From Steroidobacter agaridevorans (GTDB lineage Bacteria; Pseudomonadota; Gammaproteobacteria; Steroidobacterales; Steroidobacteraceae): 64,000 bases of DNA. The notes under the pieces were generated by a model. The model saw only the letters and a list, made by a program, of their open reading frames with translations, had not been told where the DNA came from and ran no database searches. The position numbers and the translations under genes are program-made. Each line of letters begins with the position of its first letter. Position 1 is the stretch's first letter. Shown in pieces: positions 26,523-34,782 of this stretch. The stretch lies in contig NZ_BLJO01000009.1 of the NCBI RefSeq assembly GCF_009932555.1, positions 1 through 64,000 of the forward strand, given 5' to 3'.

Positions 26523-27287
26523 ATGGCTCTGTACACGACGCTCCATCTACACAATGTCCCCGCGGGCCGAGAAGCCGATTACGGCAGTTGGTTCGACGGC
26601 CCACACCGTGATGCGTTGAGTCGCTTGCGTGGCTTCGCTTCGGCGGATCGCTATGAAGTGACGCCTCAGCAGATCATGCCGGACATTCCGCAGCCGTGGC
26701 GCTACCTCAGCGTTTATGACTTCTCGTTCGAGACACCTGCGATCGACATCCCTGCGTTGGGGCCGCTGGTGGCCGATGCGCGCGATGCCGGCTTGATAGC
26801 AAACGACACGACCGAACGTCTGTATACCTATCGCATCTTCTCGGACTGGAAGCCCAGCCCGAACTGGCGCCGCAATGAGCCGCTCTCCGGCGTGAGCATC
26901 ATTCTCGCCAACTACGTGCCCGGCCGCTTTGACGAGTACCAGCATTGGTACGAAGAAGTGCACAGCGTGGAAGTGATCAACGTTCCCGGCCACGTCGCCA
27001 TGAAGCGCGGCGAACTGGCGCCCGTTCAGATCGAGCCGCGACACTACTGTCCCGGCGATCAACTCGTCCTGTGCGCTCAACAGACCGACGACCTGTTGTT
27101 CACGCTCAAGGATTTCAGTGCCCGGGCGCGAGGCGTGAGCCCAAGCGGCATCGCCATGCAGCCGCGCTCGGCAGCGGCTTCCGTCGCGCGTACAGTGCAT
27201 TACTTTCGCAAGATCAGCGGAACAAAATTTTGGCAGAACGGAATCGCCTATGCGGGCGATCTGTCCGTCTATCCCGGCAAAGCCTGA
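26523..27287 (+). CDS. Two-domain dimeric alpha/beta-barrel (EthD-like) protein
   Basis: A 254-residue protein of two ferredoxin-like halves: residues 1-110 (WFDGPHRDALSRLRGFASADRYE) and 120-250 (HWYEEVHSVEVINVPGHVAMKR). Both show the histidine plus Gly/Pro-Gly pattern of EthD-like or antibiotic-monooxygenase-like barrels. No cofactor motif. Such proteins help in ring or ether oxidation or act as cofactor-free mono-oxygenases. ATG at 26523 is about 20 bp from the predicted transcript start. First gene of the long plus-strand set. Confidence 0.7.
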   Translation: MALYTTLHLHNVPAGREADYGSWFDGPHRDALSRLRGFASADRYEVTPQQIMPDIPQPWRYLSVYDFSFETPAIDIPALGPLVADARDAGLIANDTTERLYTYRIFSDWKPSPNWRRNEPLSGVSIILANYVPGRFDEYQHWYEEVHSVEVINVPGHVAMKRGELAPVQIEPRHYCPGDQLVLCAQQTDDLLFTLKDFSARARGVSPSGIAMQPRSAAASVARTVHYFRKISGTKFWQNGIAYAGDLSVYPGKA

Positions 27288-27301
27288 TCAGGGGGAATCT
27301 C

Positions 27302-28039
27302 GTGTCCAAAGTCATAGTCATTACCGGCGCCGGCATCGGCCTTGGTCGTGCACTCGCGCGTCGCTTCGCCGCCGACGGCGACCAGGTCGTGCTGCTCGGT
27401 CGCACGCTCTCGAAAGTGCAGGCCGCCGCGCAGGAGATCGGCGAACGCGCGATGGCTGTGGCCTGCGACGTTGCTTCTTCCGAGCAGGTCAAAGCGGCAT
27501 TCGCCGAGATCGCCAAGCGCCACCCGCGCATCGACGTGTTGATCAACAACGCCGCGATCTTCGAGCCCTTCCTGATTGCGGAAGCGACCGATGAGCAGAT
27601 CATGGGCACGCTGGCGACGAATCTCGGCGGCGCCATCCTGTGTGCGCGCTCGGCCATCCCGATGATGAATCGCGGCGGCCACATCCTGAGTGTGAGCAGC
27701 GAGTCGGTCGAGTTGCCCTTCCCGCATCTGCTGATGTACCAGACCACGAAGGCCGGCCTGGAGCGCTTCAGTTCCGGCCTGCACCGCGAACTGGAGCCGA
27801 ACGGCATTCGCGTCACCTGCGTTCGCGCCGGTCAGATGATGGAACAGGGCAAGGTCTGGAACGTCGACCCCGCCGCGCAAATGCGCTTCGCGAAGGCCGC
27901 CATGGAAGCAGGCATCAATCTGCGCGAACGGCCCATCACCCAATTCACGTCGGTCACGAACATATTTCGCGCGCTGATCGATCTGCCGCCCGACCTGCAC
28001 TCGCCGCTGGTCACACTCTCCGCGCGCAAAGCCAGCTAG
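27302..28039 (+). CDS. SDR-family oxidoreductase
   Basis: A 245-residue SDR: VITGAGIGLG, INNAA, SVSSESV and YQTTK. The GTG at 27302 is preceded by GGGGGAA and places SKVIVITGAG right at the start. An Arg after strand two (LLGRTLSKV) favours NADP(H). It follows the EthD-like gene by 14 bp. The alcohol or ketone substrate is unknown. Confidence 0.88.
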   Translation: MSKVIVITGAGIGLGRALARRFAADGDQVVLLGRTLSKVQAAAQEIGERAMAVACDVASSEQVKAAFAEIAKRHPRIDVLINNAAIFEPFLIAEATDEQIMGTLATNLGGAILCARSAIPMMNRGGHILSVSSESVELPFPHLLMYQTTKAGLERFSSGLHRELEPNGIRVTCVRAGQMMEQGKVWNVDPAAQMRFAKAAMEAGINLRERPITQFTSVTNIFRALIDLPPDLHSPLVTLSARKAS

Positions 28040-28082
28040 TTTTCCATCGGCCGCGAACCGACTCACGAACATGAAAATCAAC

Positions 28083-28186
28083 ACGTGCCACCCCCAAGGC
28101 ACAGGGATGTGCCCGCCGCCGCAGGCGGCGAGCGCAGGGGGAAAAGCCGCGCCTTTTCCCCTCTGTGCCACAGCGCAAGTGGCAGG
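28083..28186. repeat. Multi-hairpin intergenic element
   Basis: Three perfect stem-loops in one gap: CGCCGCC/GGCGGCG (28114-28130), GGGGAAAAG/CTTTTCCCC (28138-28161) and TGCCAC/GTGGCA (28166-28184). GGCACAG (28098) also pairs with CTGTGCC (28163), closing the first two into a cloverleaf-like fold. It lies between the SDR stop and the aldehyde dehydrogenase start on the same strand. It may be an mRNA processing or attenuation element or a repeat family. Confidence 0.6.
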
Positions 28187-28222
28187 ATGCCCGAGTCGCT
28201 GTTTCAACCAGAGGACAAATAC

Positions 28223-29689
28223 ATGACGATGCTCCCCGAAGCAAAGCTCTACATCGATGGCGTGATCCGCCGCGCCAGCGGCGACAAGACCTACGACAAC
28301 ACGGGCCCATGGACCGGCGAGGTCGTCGGCAAGGCCGCCGACGCCTCACGCGAGGACGTCGACGCAGCGATCGCCGCTGCCCGCCGCGCTTTCGATCGGA
28401 CCAACTGGTCGACCAGCCACGCGATGCGTTTCGAGTTGATGAAGAAGTATCGCGACCTGCTCTACGCAAATCGGCAGAAGCTCGTCGATATCTCGCGCTA
28501 CGAAGCCGGCGCAGCGATTGGCGCCGCCGCGCGCGCTCAAGTCGACGGCGCGCTGTTCGGCATGGACGGACTGCTCGAATGCTTCCCACTGGTGAAGTGG
28601 GAAGAAGATCGTGGCATTCGCCGCGACTATGGATTCGACACTGCGCGCATCGTGACGCATGAAGCCGTCGGTGTCGTTGGCGCAATCACGCCGTGGAATG
28701 TTCCTTTGTATGTGAACATCGGCAAGGTGGTCGCCGCCTTGTTGGCCGGCTGCACAGTGGTTCTGAAACCCGCGCCCGACACGCCGTTAATGGGCACATA
28801 CATGGGCGAGTTGGCCGCCGAAGCCGGTCTGCCGCCCGGCGTACTCAACGTCGTCACTTCCGCCGATCCGGCGATGGCGGGCGAAATGCTCGTCACCGAT
28901 CCGCGCGTCGATCTCATTTCTTTCACCGGCTCGACCGCCGTCGGCCGTCGCGTCATGGAGAAAGGCGCGGCGACGCTGAAGCGAGTGTTCCTCGAACTGG
29001 GCGGCAAGTCGGCCAATATCATTCTCGATGACGCTCCCAACTTCGCACAGACGGTGATGGGCGGCATGGTCGTGTTCCACGCCGGCCAGGGCTGCGCGTA
29101 TCCGACGCGACTGCTGGTGCCGAAGAGTCGGTATCAGGAAGCAATCAAGGCGCTCGAGATGGGCTATGCGGGCTTTGCCAGCAAATGGGGCGAGATCGAC
29201 GAGCCCACTTGCATCATGGGACCGGTGATCTCGCGCCGGCAGATGGATCGAGTGATGAGTTATATCGAGATTGGCAAGCAGGAAGGCGCTCGCCTGCTGG
29301 CGGGCGGCAAAGTGCGCACCGATAAAGGCGGCGGCTTCTTCGTCGAACCGACCTGCTTCGTCGACGTGCGCAACGATATGCGCATCGCCCGGGAAGAAAT
29401 CTTCGGCCCGGTGCTGGTGGTGATTCCGTACGAAGACGACGAGGACGCCATCCGCATCGCGAACGACAGCGAGTACGGACTCGGCGGCGCCATCTTCTCC
29501 GGCGACAAGGAGCGAGCCATTCGGATGGCCAAGCGCATTCGCACCGGATCGATCAGCGTCAACGGCGGCGTCAGCATCACGGGCGATCTGCCGTTCGGCG
29601 GCTACAAGTCGAGCGGCATCGGCCGCGAATGGGGCCGCGAAGGCATCGAAGAGTTTTTGGAAACAAAGGCGATCGGCATTCGCGCCTGA
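28223..29689 (+). CDS. Aldehyde dehydrogenase (NAD(P)-dependent)
   Basis: A 488-residue ALDH of normal length. The catalytic cysteine is in FHAGQGCAYPTR (usual FxxxGQxC) and the general-base glutamate in FLELGGKSANII; GFTGS-type turn is SFTGSTAVG. The ATG at 28223 has AGAGGA in front; the frame reads on to 28085 through the hairpin element, which is not coding. It should oxidise an aldehyde, perhaps from a side-chain alcohol, to the acid. Lies 184 bp after the SDR gene, so may have its own promoter. Confidence 0.94.
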   Translation: MTMLPEAKLYIDGVIRRASGDKTYDNTGPWTGEVVGKAADASREDVDAAIAAARRAFDRTNWSTSHAMRFELMKKYRDLLYANRQKLVDISRYEAGAAIGAAARAQVDGALFGMDGLLECFPLVKWEEDRGIRRDYGFDTARIVTHEAVGVVGAITPWNVPLYVNIGKVVAALLAGCTVVLKPAPDTPLMGTYMGELAAEAGLPPGVLNVVTSADPAMAGEMLVTDPRVDLISFTGSTAVGRRVMEKGAATLKRVFLELGGKSANIILDDAPNFAQTVMGGMVVFHAGQGCAYPTRLLVPKSRYQEAIKALEMGYAGFASKWGEIDEPTCIMGPVISRRQMDRVMSYIEIGKQEGARLLAGGKVRTDKGGGFFVEPTCFVDVRNDMRIAREEIFGPVLVVIPYEDDEDAIRIANDSEYGLGGAIFSGDKERAIRMAKRIRTGSISVNGGVSITGDLPFGGYKSSGIGREWGREGIEEFLETKAIGIRA

Positions 29690-29706
29690 ACGTCTGGCGA
29701 CTTTTC

Positions 29707-29731
29707 CAGCGCACTTCAGCGAAGTGCGCTG
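29707..29731. terminator. Perfect 11-bp stem-loop after the aldehyde dehydrogenase
   Basis: CAGCGCACTTC-AGC-GAAGTGCGCTG, 18 bp after the ALDH stop and 68 bp before the sulfotransferase start. There is no T-run behind it on either strand, so it may be a weak or Rho-assisted terminator, or a 3'-end stabiliser. Confidence 0.5.
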
Positions 29732-29798
29732 TCGTCAAATGTCGATACATCCGGGCGCTCCTGACACAGCCTCGTAGTACGCTGCGCAGGAGACAGCC

Positions 29799-30950
29799 GT
29801 GGGGGACTACGAAGAATTGCTCGACGCCGCCCGGGCCGAGACGGATCTCGAGGACTTCGGTGCGGATGACTTCCTGGAAGGTCTGCAGATTCTCGTACGT
29901 GCGCTGCGCACTGAAGCTCAACTCAACGCGCTGGGCGAAGCAGTGTTGCGACAACGGATCGTCGGTCACCTCAAACAACGCCTGCAGGTGGAGGATTGGT
30001 ATCGTCGTCATCCCGAGATCGAGACCGTAGTCATTCGCGCGCCGCTGATCGGCCTCGGTCTGCCTCGTACTGGCTCGTCTGCGTTGTCATGCTTGCTCGC
30101 CGAGGATCCAAACTCTCGCTCTCTACTCACCTGGGAAGCGAGCGAACCGTGCCCTCCTCCTGCGACCGTTGTCGGCCCGGATCCACGCATCGAGCGTGCG
30201 CGCGAACTCAGTCGACGCTCGAATCTGAAATCGCACACACCCACGAGCGCGACCGGGCCGATCGAATGCCAGGACTTGATGGCGCTCGATTTCAAGGCAC
30301 ACATCTTTCAAGCCTTCGCGCAGATTCCGTCTTACTCGCAGTGGCTGTTGGCAGCGGATCTCACCTCGACGTATCTATACGAACGGCGGGTATTGAAGCT
30401 GCTGCAGTGGAAGTTTCCCGAGAAGCCGTGGCGGCTCAAAGCTCCGACTCACATTCTGTATCTCGATGCCCTCGTGCGCGCGTTTCCAGACGCACGCTTC
30501 GTGATGACTCACCGGGATCCGGCCGAGGTCGTTCTTTCGGTGGCGAACGTATATGCAGACATCGTCGGCAAGTTCACCGATGCGCTCGACAAACCCTATC
30601 TCGGCCAGCTGAATGTGAAGCAGTGGTCGGTGGGCATGAAGCGCGCCCTGGCGTTTCGAGAGAGCGGCGCCGATTCGAAGTTCTTCGATATCGACTTCCG
30701 GGTAATGCAGCGCGATCCGCTCGGCGAGGTCAGGGCCCTCTACGAATGGCTCGGTGCGCCGGTGACGGACGAGTTCGAGTCGGGCATGACGCGCTGGTGG
30801 AAGCACAACGCCGAAACGCGCGAGCCGAGCACGTCCGTCGATCCCGCCGGGTTCGGCCTGAGCGTCGAGCACATCCGTCCGCTGTTCGCCGAGTACACGG
30901 CCCGCGCCGCTCGCTGGACCAGCAAGGAGAGCACGAGACATGTCCATTGA
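29799..30950 (+). CDS. PAPS-dependent sulfotransferase family protein (second copy)
   Basis: A 383-residue homologue of the protein at 14654-15808: 5'-phosphosulfate loop LGLPRTGSSALSCLL and 3'-phosphate part VMTHRDPAEVVLSV. The catalytic-base histidine typical of the family could be in SHTPTSATGP. GTG start at 29799 with AGGAG 8 bases ahead. It overlaps the next gene by 11 bases. Acts presumably on a hydroxylated substrate or, like untested bacterial members, may do something else. Confidence 0.86.
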   Translation: MGDYEELLDAARAETDLEDFGADDFLEGLQILVRALRTEAQLNALGEAVLRQRIVGHLKQRLQVEDWYRRHPEIETVVIRAPLIGLGLPRTGSSALSCLLAEDPNSRSLLTWEASEPCPPPATVVGPDPRIERARELSRRSNLKSHTPTSATGPIECQDLMALDFKAHIFQAFAQIPSYSQWLLAADLTSTYLYERRVLKLLQWKFPEKPWRLKAPTHILYLDALVRAFPDARFVMTHRDPAEVVLSVANVYADIVGKFTDALDKPYLGQLNVKQWSVGMKRALAFRESGADSKFFDIDFRVMQRDPLGEVRALYEWLGAPVTDEFESGMTRWWKHNAETREPSTSVDPAGFGLSVEHIRPLFAEYTARAARWTSKESTRHVH

Positions 30951-31977
30951 TCTCACTGGCGGTCTCGACGCTTCGCGTGATCATGTGTTCGCGAAACGGC
31001 CCGACGAGCCGGAGATGCGGGATGCCGTGAACATGTGGGTTTCCGACGATCGCGGCGAGCTTGGCCTGCCCCGTTTCGCCGTGGAAGCGCTCGCCTCCAA
31101 ATGGGACAGTCACGATCTGTCGCTCAACATCGCCTTTCCCAACGGTCGAGCGTTGAGTGCGCGCGGCAGTGGCAAATCTCATTCGCCGATTGGCGGCGAC
31201 GGTAAGCCGACCGTCCTCGGCACCGGCCCGCTCGAATTTCGTTGCGTCGAGCCGTTTCGGTTGTGGACGACATCGTTCAAGGGCACGGCCGCCGAGATGA
31301 CGACGCAAGATCAAATAAATGGCGCGCTGCCCGGCCAGGGGCCCGCGGTCGATGTGGAGTTTCACATCGAGGCTCGCATGGCCGTGCCGCCGTGGATTCA
31401 GGGCCAGATGTCCGCAACCGCGGCGGCGCAGCTCAAATCCGGCGTCGAGGGCAACTTCATGGGCGGCGACCGTTTCGAACAACTGTTTCGCGCCCAGGGA
31501 ACGTTGCGTATCGGTAGCGAAGTCCACGCATTCAATGGCAGCGGTCTGCGCATCAAACGCCAGGGCATCCGCAAGATCGAAGGATTCTGGGGACATTGCT
31601 GGCAGTCCGCGCTGTTTCCGAGCGGCCGCGGTTTCGGATTCATCGCTTACCCGCCGCGCCCGGACGGCTCAGCCTCGTACAACGAGGGTTATATCTTCGA
31701 AGGCGACGGCACGCTGATTCCGGCTCGCGTCGTGCACGCACCCTGGCTGAGCAAGCTGCAAGCTCGCGATCAGGATGTGACGCTCGTGCTCGAATCCGAG
31801 CGAGGCCGAACCACCATCGAAGGCGAAACGCTCGTTTCGACGTTCGCAATGGGCCGGCCGGAAATGCCGCCCGACTTTCCAGTGCTACAGCAAGCCGGTG
31901 CGCGCTATCGATGGAACGGTGAAGAGACGTACGGAATGATCGAGCGCTCTTCGCGCAAGGACAAGATCACCCGATGA
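30940..31977 (+). CDS. Beta-rich protein of unknown function (possible CrtC/lipocalin-like)
   Basis: A 345-residue protein, overlapping the sulfotransferase and the SDR genes by 11 and 4 bases. Nearly all strand-like, with repeated Gly/Trp-rich turns (FRLWTTSFKGT, FNGSGLRIKRQGIRK, GHCWQSALFPSGRGFGF). That resembles the two-lobed CrtC/AttH hydroxylase-hydratase or lipocalin-like fold seen near hydrophobic-compound pathways. No signal peptide, cofactor motif or catalytic pair I can identify. The tight operon fit makes it a real gene; function unknown. Confidence 0.75.
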   Translation: MSIDLTGGLDASRDHVFAKRPDEPEMRDAVNMWVSDDRGELGLPRFAVEALASKWDSHDLSLNIAFPNGRALSARGSGKSHSPIGGDGKPTVLGTGPLEFRCVEPFRLWTTSFKGTAAEMTTQDQINGALPGQGPAVDVEFHIEARMAVPPWIQGQMSATAAAQLKSGVEGNFMGGDRFEQLFRAQGTLRIGSEVHAFNGSGLRIKRQGIRKIEGFWGHCWQSALFPSGRGFGFIAYPPRPDGSASYNEGYIFEGDGTLIPARVVHAPWLSKLQARDQDVTLVLESERGRTTIEGETLVSTFAMGRPEMPPDFPVLQQAGARYRWNGEETYGMIERSSRKDKITR

Positions 31978-32819
31978 GCCCGCTTACGGATCAGGTCGCC
32001 GTTATCACAGGTGGCGGCGCAGGCATCGGTCGCGCAATTGCGTTGGCCTTCGCCGCGGCCGGCGCCGACATCGTCATCGGAGACATCGTTCCCGAACGCT
32101 GCGATGAAACGGCTGCGCGCATACGCGAGATGGGCCGTAGAGCGTTGGCGGTCCCGACTGACGTCCTGGAGATCGACCGGATTCGCGCGCTGATAGCAAC
32201 GGCCAGCGAGCAATTCGGTCGCATCGACATTCTCGTGAATAACGCGGGCGGCGCGAAGCCTACGCCGTTCCTCGAACAATCCGAACGATCGTGGCGACGA
32301 CACATCGATCTCAACCTCGTCAGCATGTTCGCAGCCACGTCTGCCGTCGTGCCCGTGATGATCCGTGGCGGACGCGGTGGAACCATCATCAATGTGGCCA
32401 GCATCGAAGCGTCGCGTGCCGCTCCGAATTTTGCGGTCTACGCCGCATGCAAGGCAGGCATGCTCAACTTCACTCGCACGATGGCGCTGGAGCTGGCGGA
32501 CCATCGCATTCGCGTCAATGCCATTGCGCCCGACTACACCGTGACTCCAGGATTGCGCGGCAATTTCACTGGCCCGGTCGATCCGGCCTCATGGGTACAG
32601 CCAACCGAACAGCAGGAAGCAGCGGCGGCCCGACGCATTCCCCTCGGCCGACCTGGCGTCGACACCGAGTGCGGCCAGGTTGCTTTATTTCTCGCGTCAA
32701 CGATGAGTTCCTATGTCACTGGCTCGGTGATACCGGTCGACGGCGGTGCGTGGGCCTCGAGCGGCTGGCTGCGAAACAAAGCCGGCAAGTGGACGCTCAT
32801 CGGCGACATCACGCCGTAA
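31974..32819 (+). CDS. SDR-family oxidoreductase
   Basis: A 281-residue SDR: ITGGGAGIG, NNAGG, NVASIEAS with the catalytic serine and YAACK. An aspartate after strand two (VIGDIVPERC) favours NAD(H). It starts in an ATGA overlap with the preceding gene and ends 15 bp before the first LLM oxidoreductase, tying the catabolic genes to the F420 module. Substrate unknown. Confidence 0.88.
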   Translation: MSPLTDQVAVITGGGAGIGRAIALAFAAAGADIVIGDIVPERCDETAARIREMGRRALAVPTDVLEIDRIRALIATASEQFGRIDILVNNAGGAKPTPFLEQSERSWRRHIDLNLVSMFAATSAVVPVMIRGGRGGTIINVASIEASRAAPNFAVYAACKAGMLNFTRTMALELADHRIRVNAIAPDYTVTPGLRGNFTGPVDPASWVQPTEQQEAAAARRIPLGRPGVDTECGQVALFLASTMSSYVTGSVIPVDGGAWASSGWLRNKAGKWTLIGDITP

Positions 32820-32834
32820 GCACGGACGATCAAC

Positions 32835-33758
32835 ATGCGAATCAACGTCACTCTGCCCTTCGATCAGTTCCACGATGGCGATGGGTTCCTGACTCCCGAA
32901 GCCGTCATGGAGATCGGCGCTACGATGGAGCGCGTCGGCTTTGCCGGATGCAATGTGACCGATCATCCCTGCCCTTCGGGGCGCTGGCTCGATGCGGGCG
33001 GCCATCACGCGCAGGACCCGTTCGTGATGCTGTCCCTCGTCGCCATGGCCACGTGCACCGTGCGTTTGCAAACGGGAATCCTGGTACTGCCCTATCGCAA
33101 TCCGTTCATCACGGCGCGCGCGGTCGCCACACTCGACGCTTTTTCCCGCGGTCGGGTGACGCTAGGCATCGGCGCCGGCTATATGAAAGGCGAATACTTC
33201 GCACTCGGCGTCGATTTCGAGCGGCGCAACGAAATCGTCGACGAGTACATCGACGCACTGAAGGCCGCGTGGACCGCGGATGAGTTCTCTTTCAAAGGCA
33301 CGAACTACGAGGCGCGCGGCAGTCGCATCCTTCCCCGACCAGTGCAGACACCTCACCCGCCGCTGCTCATCGGTGGCAACTCCCATCGCGCCATCCGTCG
33401 TGCGGTGGAGAAAGGCGACGCCTGGTATCCCTTCTTTACAGCGCCCGGCGTATCGACAACATCGCGGACAGCGCCCCTGACCAATGAGAGCGACCTGGCT
33501 GTCGCCCTTCAGTACTTGCGAGAGCACTGTGAGAAGGTTGGCCGCGAGCGCCCGCCCGAAATCATCCTCGGCAGCCTCAGCATGATCGAGCGCCGGTTCA
33601 ACGCCGAAGCGGTGCTGGAAAAGATCGGCAAGTTGCGCGAGCTCGGCGTCGTCGGCGCCGCCGTACACGTGCAAGCGAGTACGCGTGCCGAGTGGTGCGA
33701 TCTCGCGGAACATTTCGGCGAGGCCGTGTTGAGCAAACTTCGCCACGGTCGTCCATGA
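32835..33758 (+). CDS. LLM-class oxidoreductase, probably F420-dependent
   Basis: A 307-residue luciferase-like TIM-barrel protein. VTDHPCPSGR (Asp43-His44) is the end of strand 2 where F420 enzymes hold the deazaflavin; LQTGILVLPYRNP, LGIGAGYMKGEYFALG and LLIGGNSHRAIRRA follow the F420-dependent Rv2161c-like group. FMN use cannot be excluded from sequence alone, but the neighbours (FGD, CofC, FbiC) favour F420. It would use reduced F420 to reduce a C=C or C=O of the pathway. Its stop overlaps the next gene (ATGA). Confidence 0.85.
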   Translation: MRINVTLPFDQFHDGDGFLTPEAVMEIGATMERVGFAGCNVTDHPCPSGRWLDAGGHHAQDPFVMLSLVAMATCTVRLQTGILVLPYRNPFITARAVATLDAFSRGRVTLGIGAGYMKGEYFALGVDFERRNEIVDEYIDALKAAWTADEFSFKGTNYEARGSRILPRPVQTPHPPLLIGGNSHRAIRRAVEKGDAWYPFFTAPGVSTTSRTAPLTNESDLAVALQYLREHCEKVGRERPPEIILGSLSMIERRFNAEAVLEKIGKLRELGVVGAAVHVQASTRAEWCDLAEHFGEAVLSKLRHGRP

Positions 33759-34771
33759 ATCGAGCACCGCTGCAGCTGGGCTACAAGGCGTCGTCGGAGC
33801 AGTTCGGGCCGACCGAGTTGCTGAACTACGCCGTGCTCGCCGAGACGGTGGGTCTCGATTCGGTTTGGATCAGCGACCACTTTCAGCCATGGCGGCACAC
33901 GGGCGGACACGCACCTTTCTCGTTGGCGTGGCTCGGCGCATTGGGCGCACGCACTTCTCGTGTGCTCATCGGCACGAGTGTGCTGACACCGACATTCCGC
34001 TATCACCCGTCGGTCGTCGCGCAGGCGTTTGCCACGTTGGGAGCCCTGTTTCCCGGGCGAGTCGCGCTGGGCGCGGGCACGGGGGAATCGCTCAATGAAG
34101 TACCGGCGAGCGGCATGCACTGGCCCGAGCAGAAAGAGCGCACGGCCCGCTTCAAGGAAGCGATCGACCTGATCCGCCGACTGTGGATCGAGGAACAACT
34201 GACCTACGAGGGCACTTTCTACAGGACCGCGAATGCGACGATCTACGATCGGCCCGACCTACCGGTTCCTATCTACATCGCTGCCGCGGGTCCGGTTATG
34301 GCGAAGTTTGCAGGCGAACATGGCGACGGCTTCATTTGCACGAGCGGCAAGCCATGGGAGCTTTACACGCAGACGCTGTTGCCGAGCTTGCATACGGGCT
34401 TGCAGCAAGCTGGCAAAACTCCGCGAGCCTTCGATCGCATGATTGAGATCAAGCTGTCATTCGACACCGACCGAGAGCGAGCGCTGCAGGACACACGCTT
34501 CTGGGGCGCGCTCGCACTCCGGCCCGAGGAAAAGCTCAACGTCGAAGACCCCTTGGAGATGGAGCGATTGGCTGACGCGCTGCCGGTGGAACGCGCCGCC
34601 TCGCGTTGGATTGTCAGCAACGATGCGGACGAAACCGTGCAACGGGTCGGTCAATATGTGGAGCTCGGCTTCAATCACCTGGTGTTCCATGCGCCGGGGC
34701 CGGATCAAGGCCGTTTCCTCGAACTCTTCGGCGAACAGATCGCGCCGCGTCTGCGCGCGAAGTTCGGATAG
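33755..34771 (+). CDS. fgd: F420-dependent glucose-6-phosphate dehydrogenase (FGD) homologue
   Basis: A 338-residue protein strikingly like mycobacterial FGD1: LGYKASSEQFGP at the start, SDHFQPWRHTGGHAPFSL, SVLTPTFRYHPSV, GTGESLNE, DGFICTSGK and FHAPGPDQGRFLELF at the end. The FGD1 active-site residues Asp39, His40, Trp44 and Glu109 correspond, with a constant shift of two, to Asp41, His42, Trp46 and Glu111. FGD oxidises glucose 6-phosphate and reduces F420, the supply of F420H2. ATG at 33755 overlaps the previous stop. Strong homology; the sugar phosphate is inferred. Confidence 0.93.
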   Translation: MNRAPLQLGYKASSEQFGPTELLNYAVLAETVGLDSVWISDHFQPWRHTGGHAPFSLAWLGALGARTSRVLIGTSVLTPTFRYHPSVVAQAFATLGALFPGRVALGAGTGESLNEVPASGMHWPEQKERTARFKEAIDLIRRLWIEEQLTYEGTFYRTANATIYDRPDLPVPIYIAAAGPVMAKFAGEHGDGFICTSGKPWELYTQTLLPSLHTGLQQAGKTPRAFDRMIEIKLSFDTDRERALQDTRFWGALALRPEEKLNVEDPLEMERLADALPVERAASRWIVSNDADETVQRVGQYVELGFNHLVFHAPGPDQGRFLELFGEQIAPRLRAKFG

Positions 34772-34782
34772 CAGGCGTTGGT

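Noticed and set aside
28085-28222. Longer N-terminus for the aldehyde dehydrogenase
   Set aside because: The extra residues come from the hairpin element; the ATG at 28223 has the ribosome site and starts the ALDH fold.
29707-29731. Intrinsic terminator with U-tract
   Set aside because: The stem is perfect but no T-run follows on either strand; listed only as a stem-loop with low confidence.
32835-34771. Bacterial luciferase (light-emitting) genes
   Set aside because: The fold is shared, but the motifs match F420-dependent enzymes and there are no lux reductase or fatty-acid genes.
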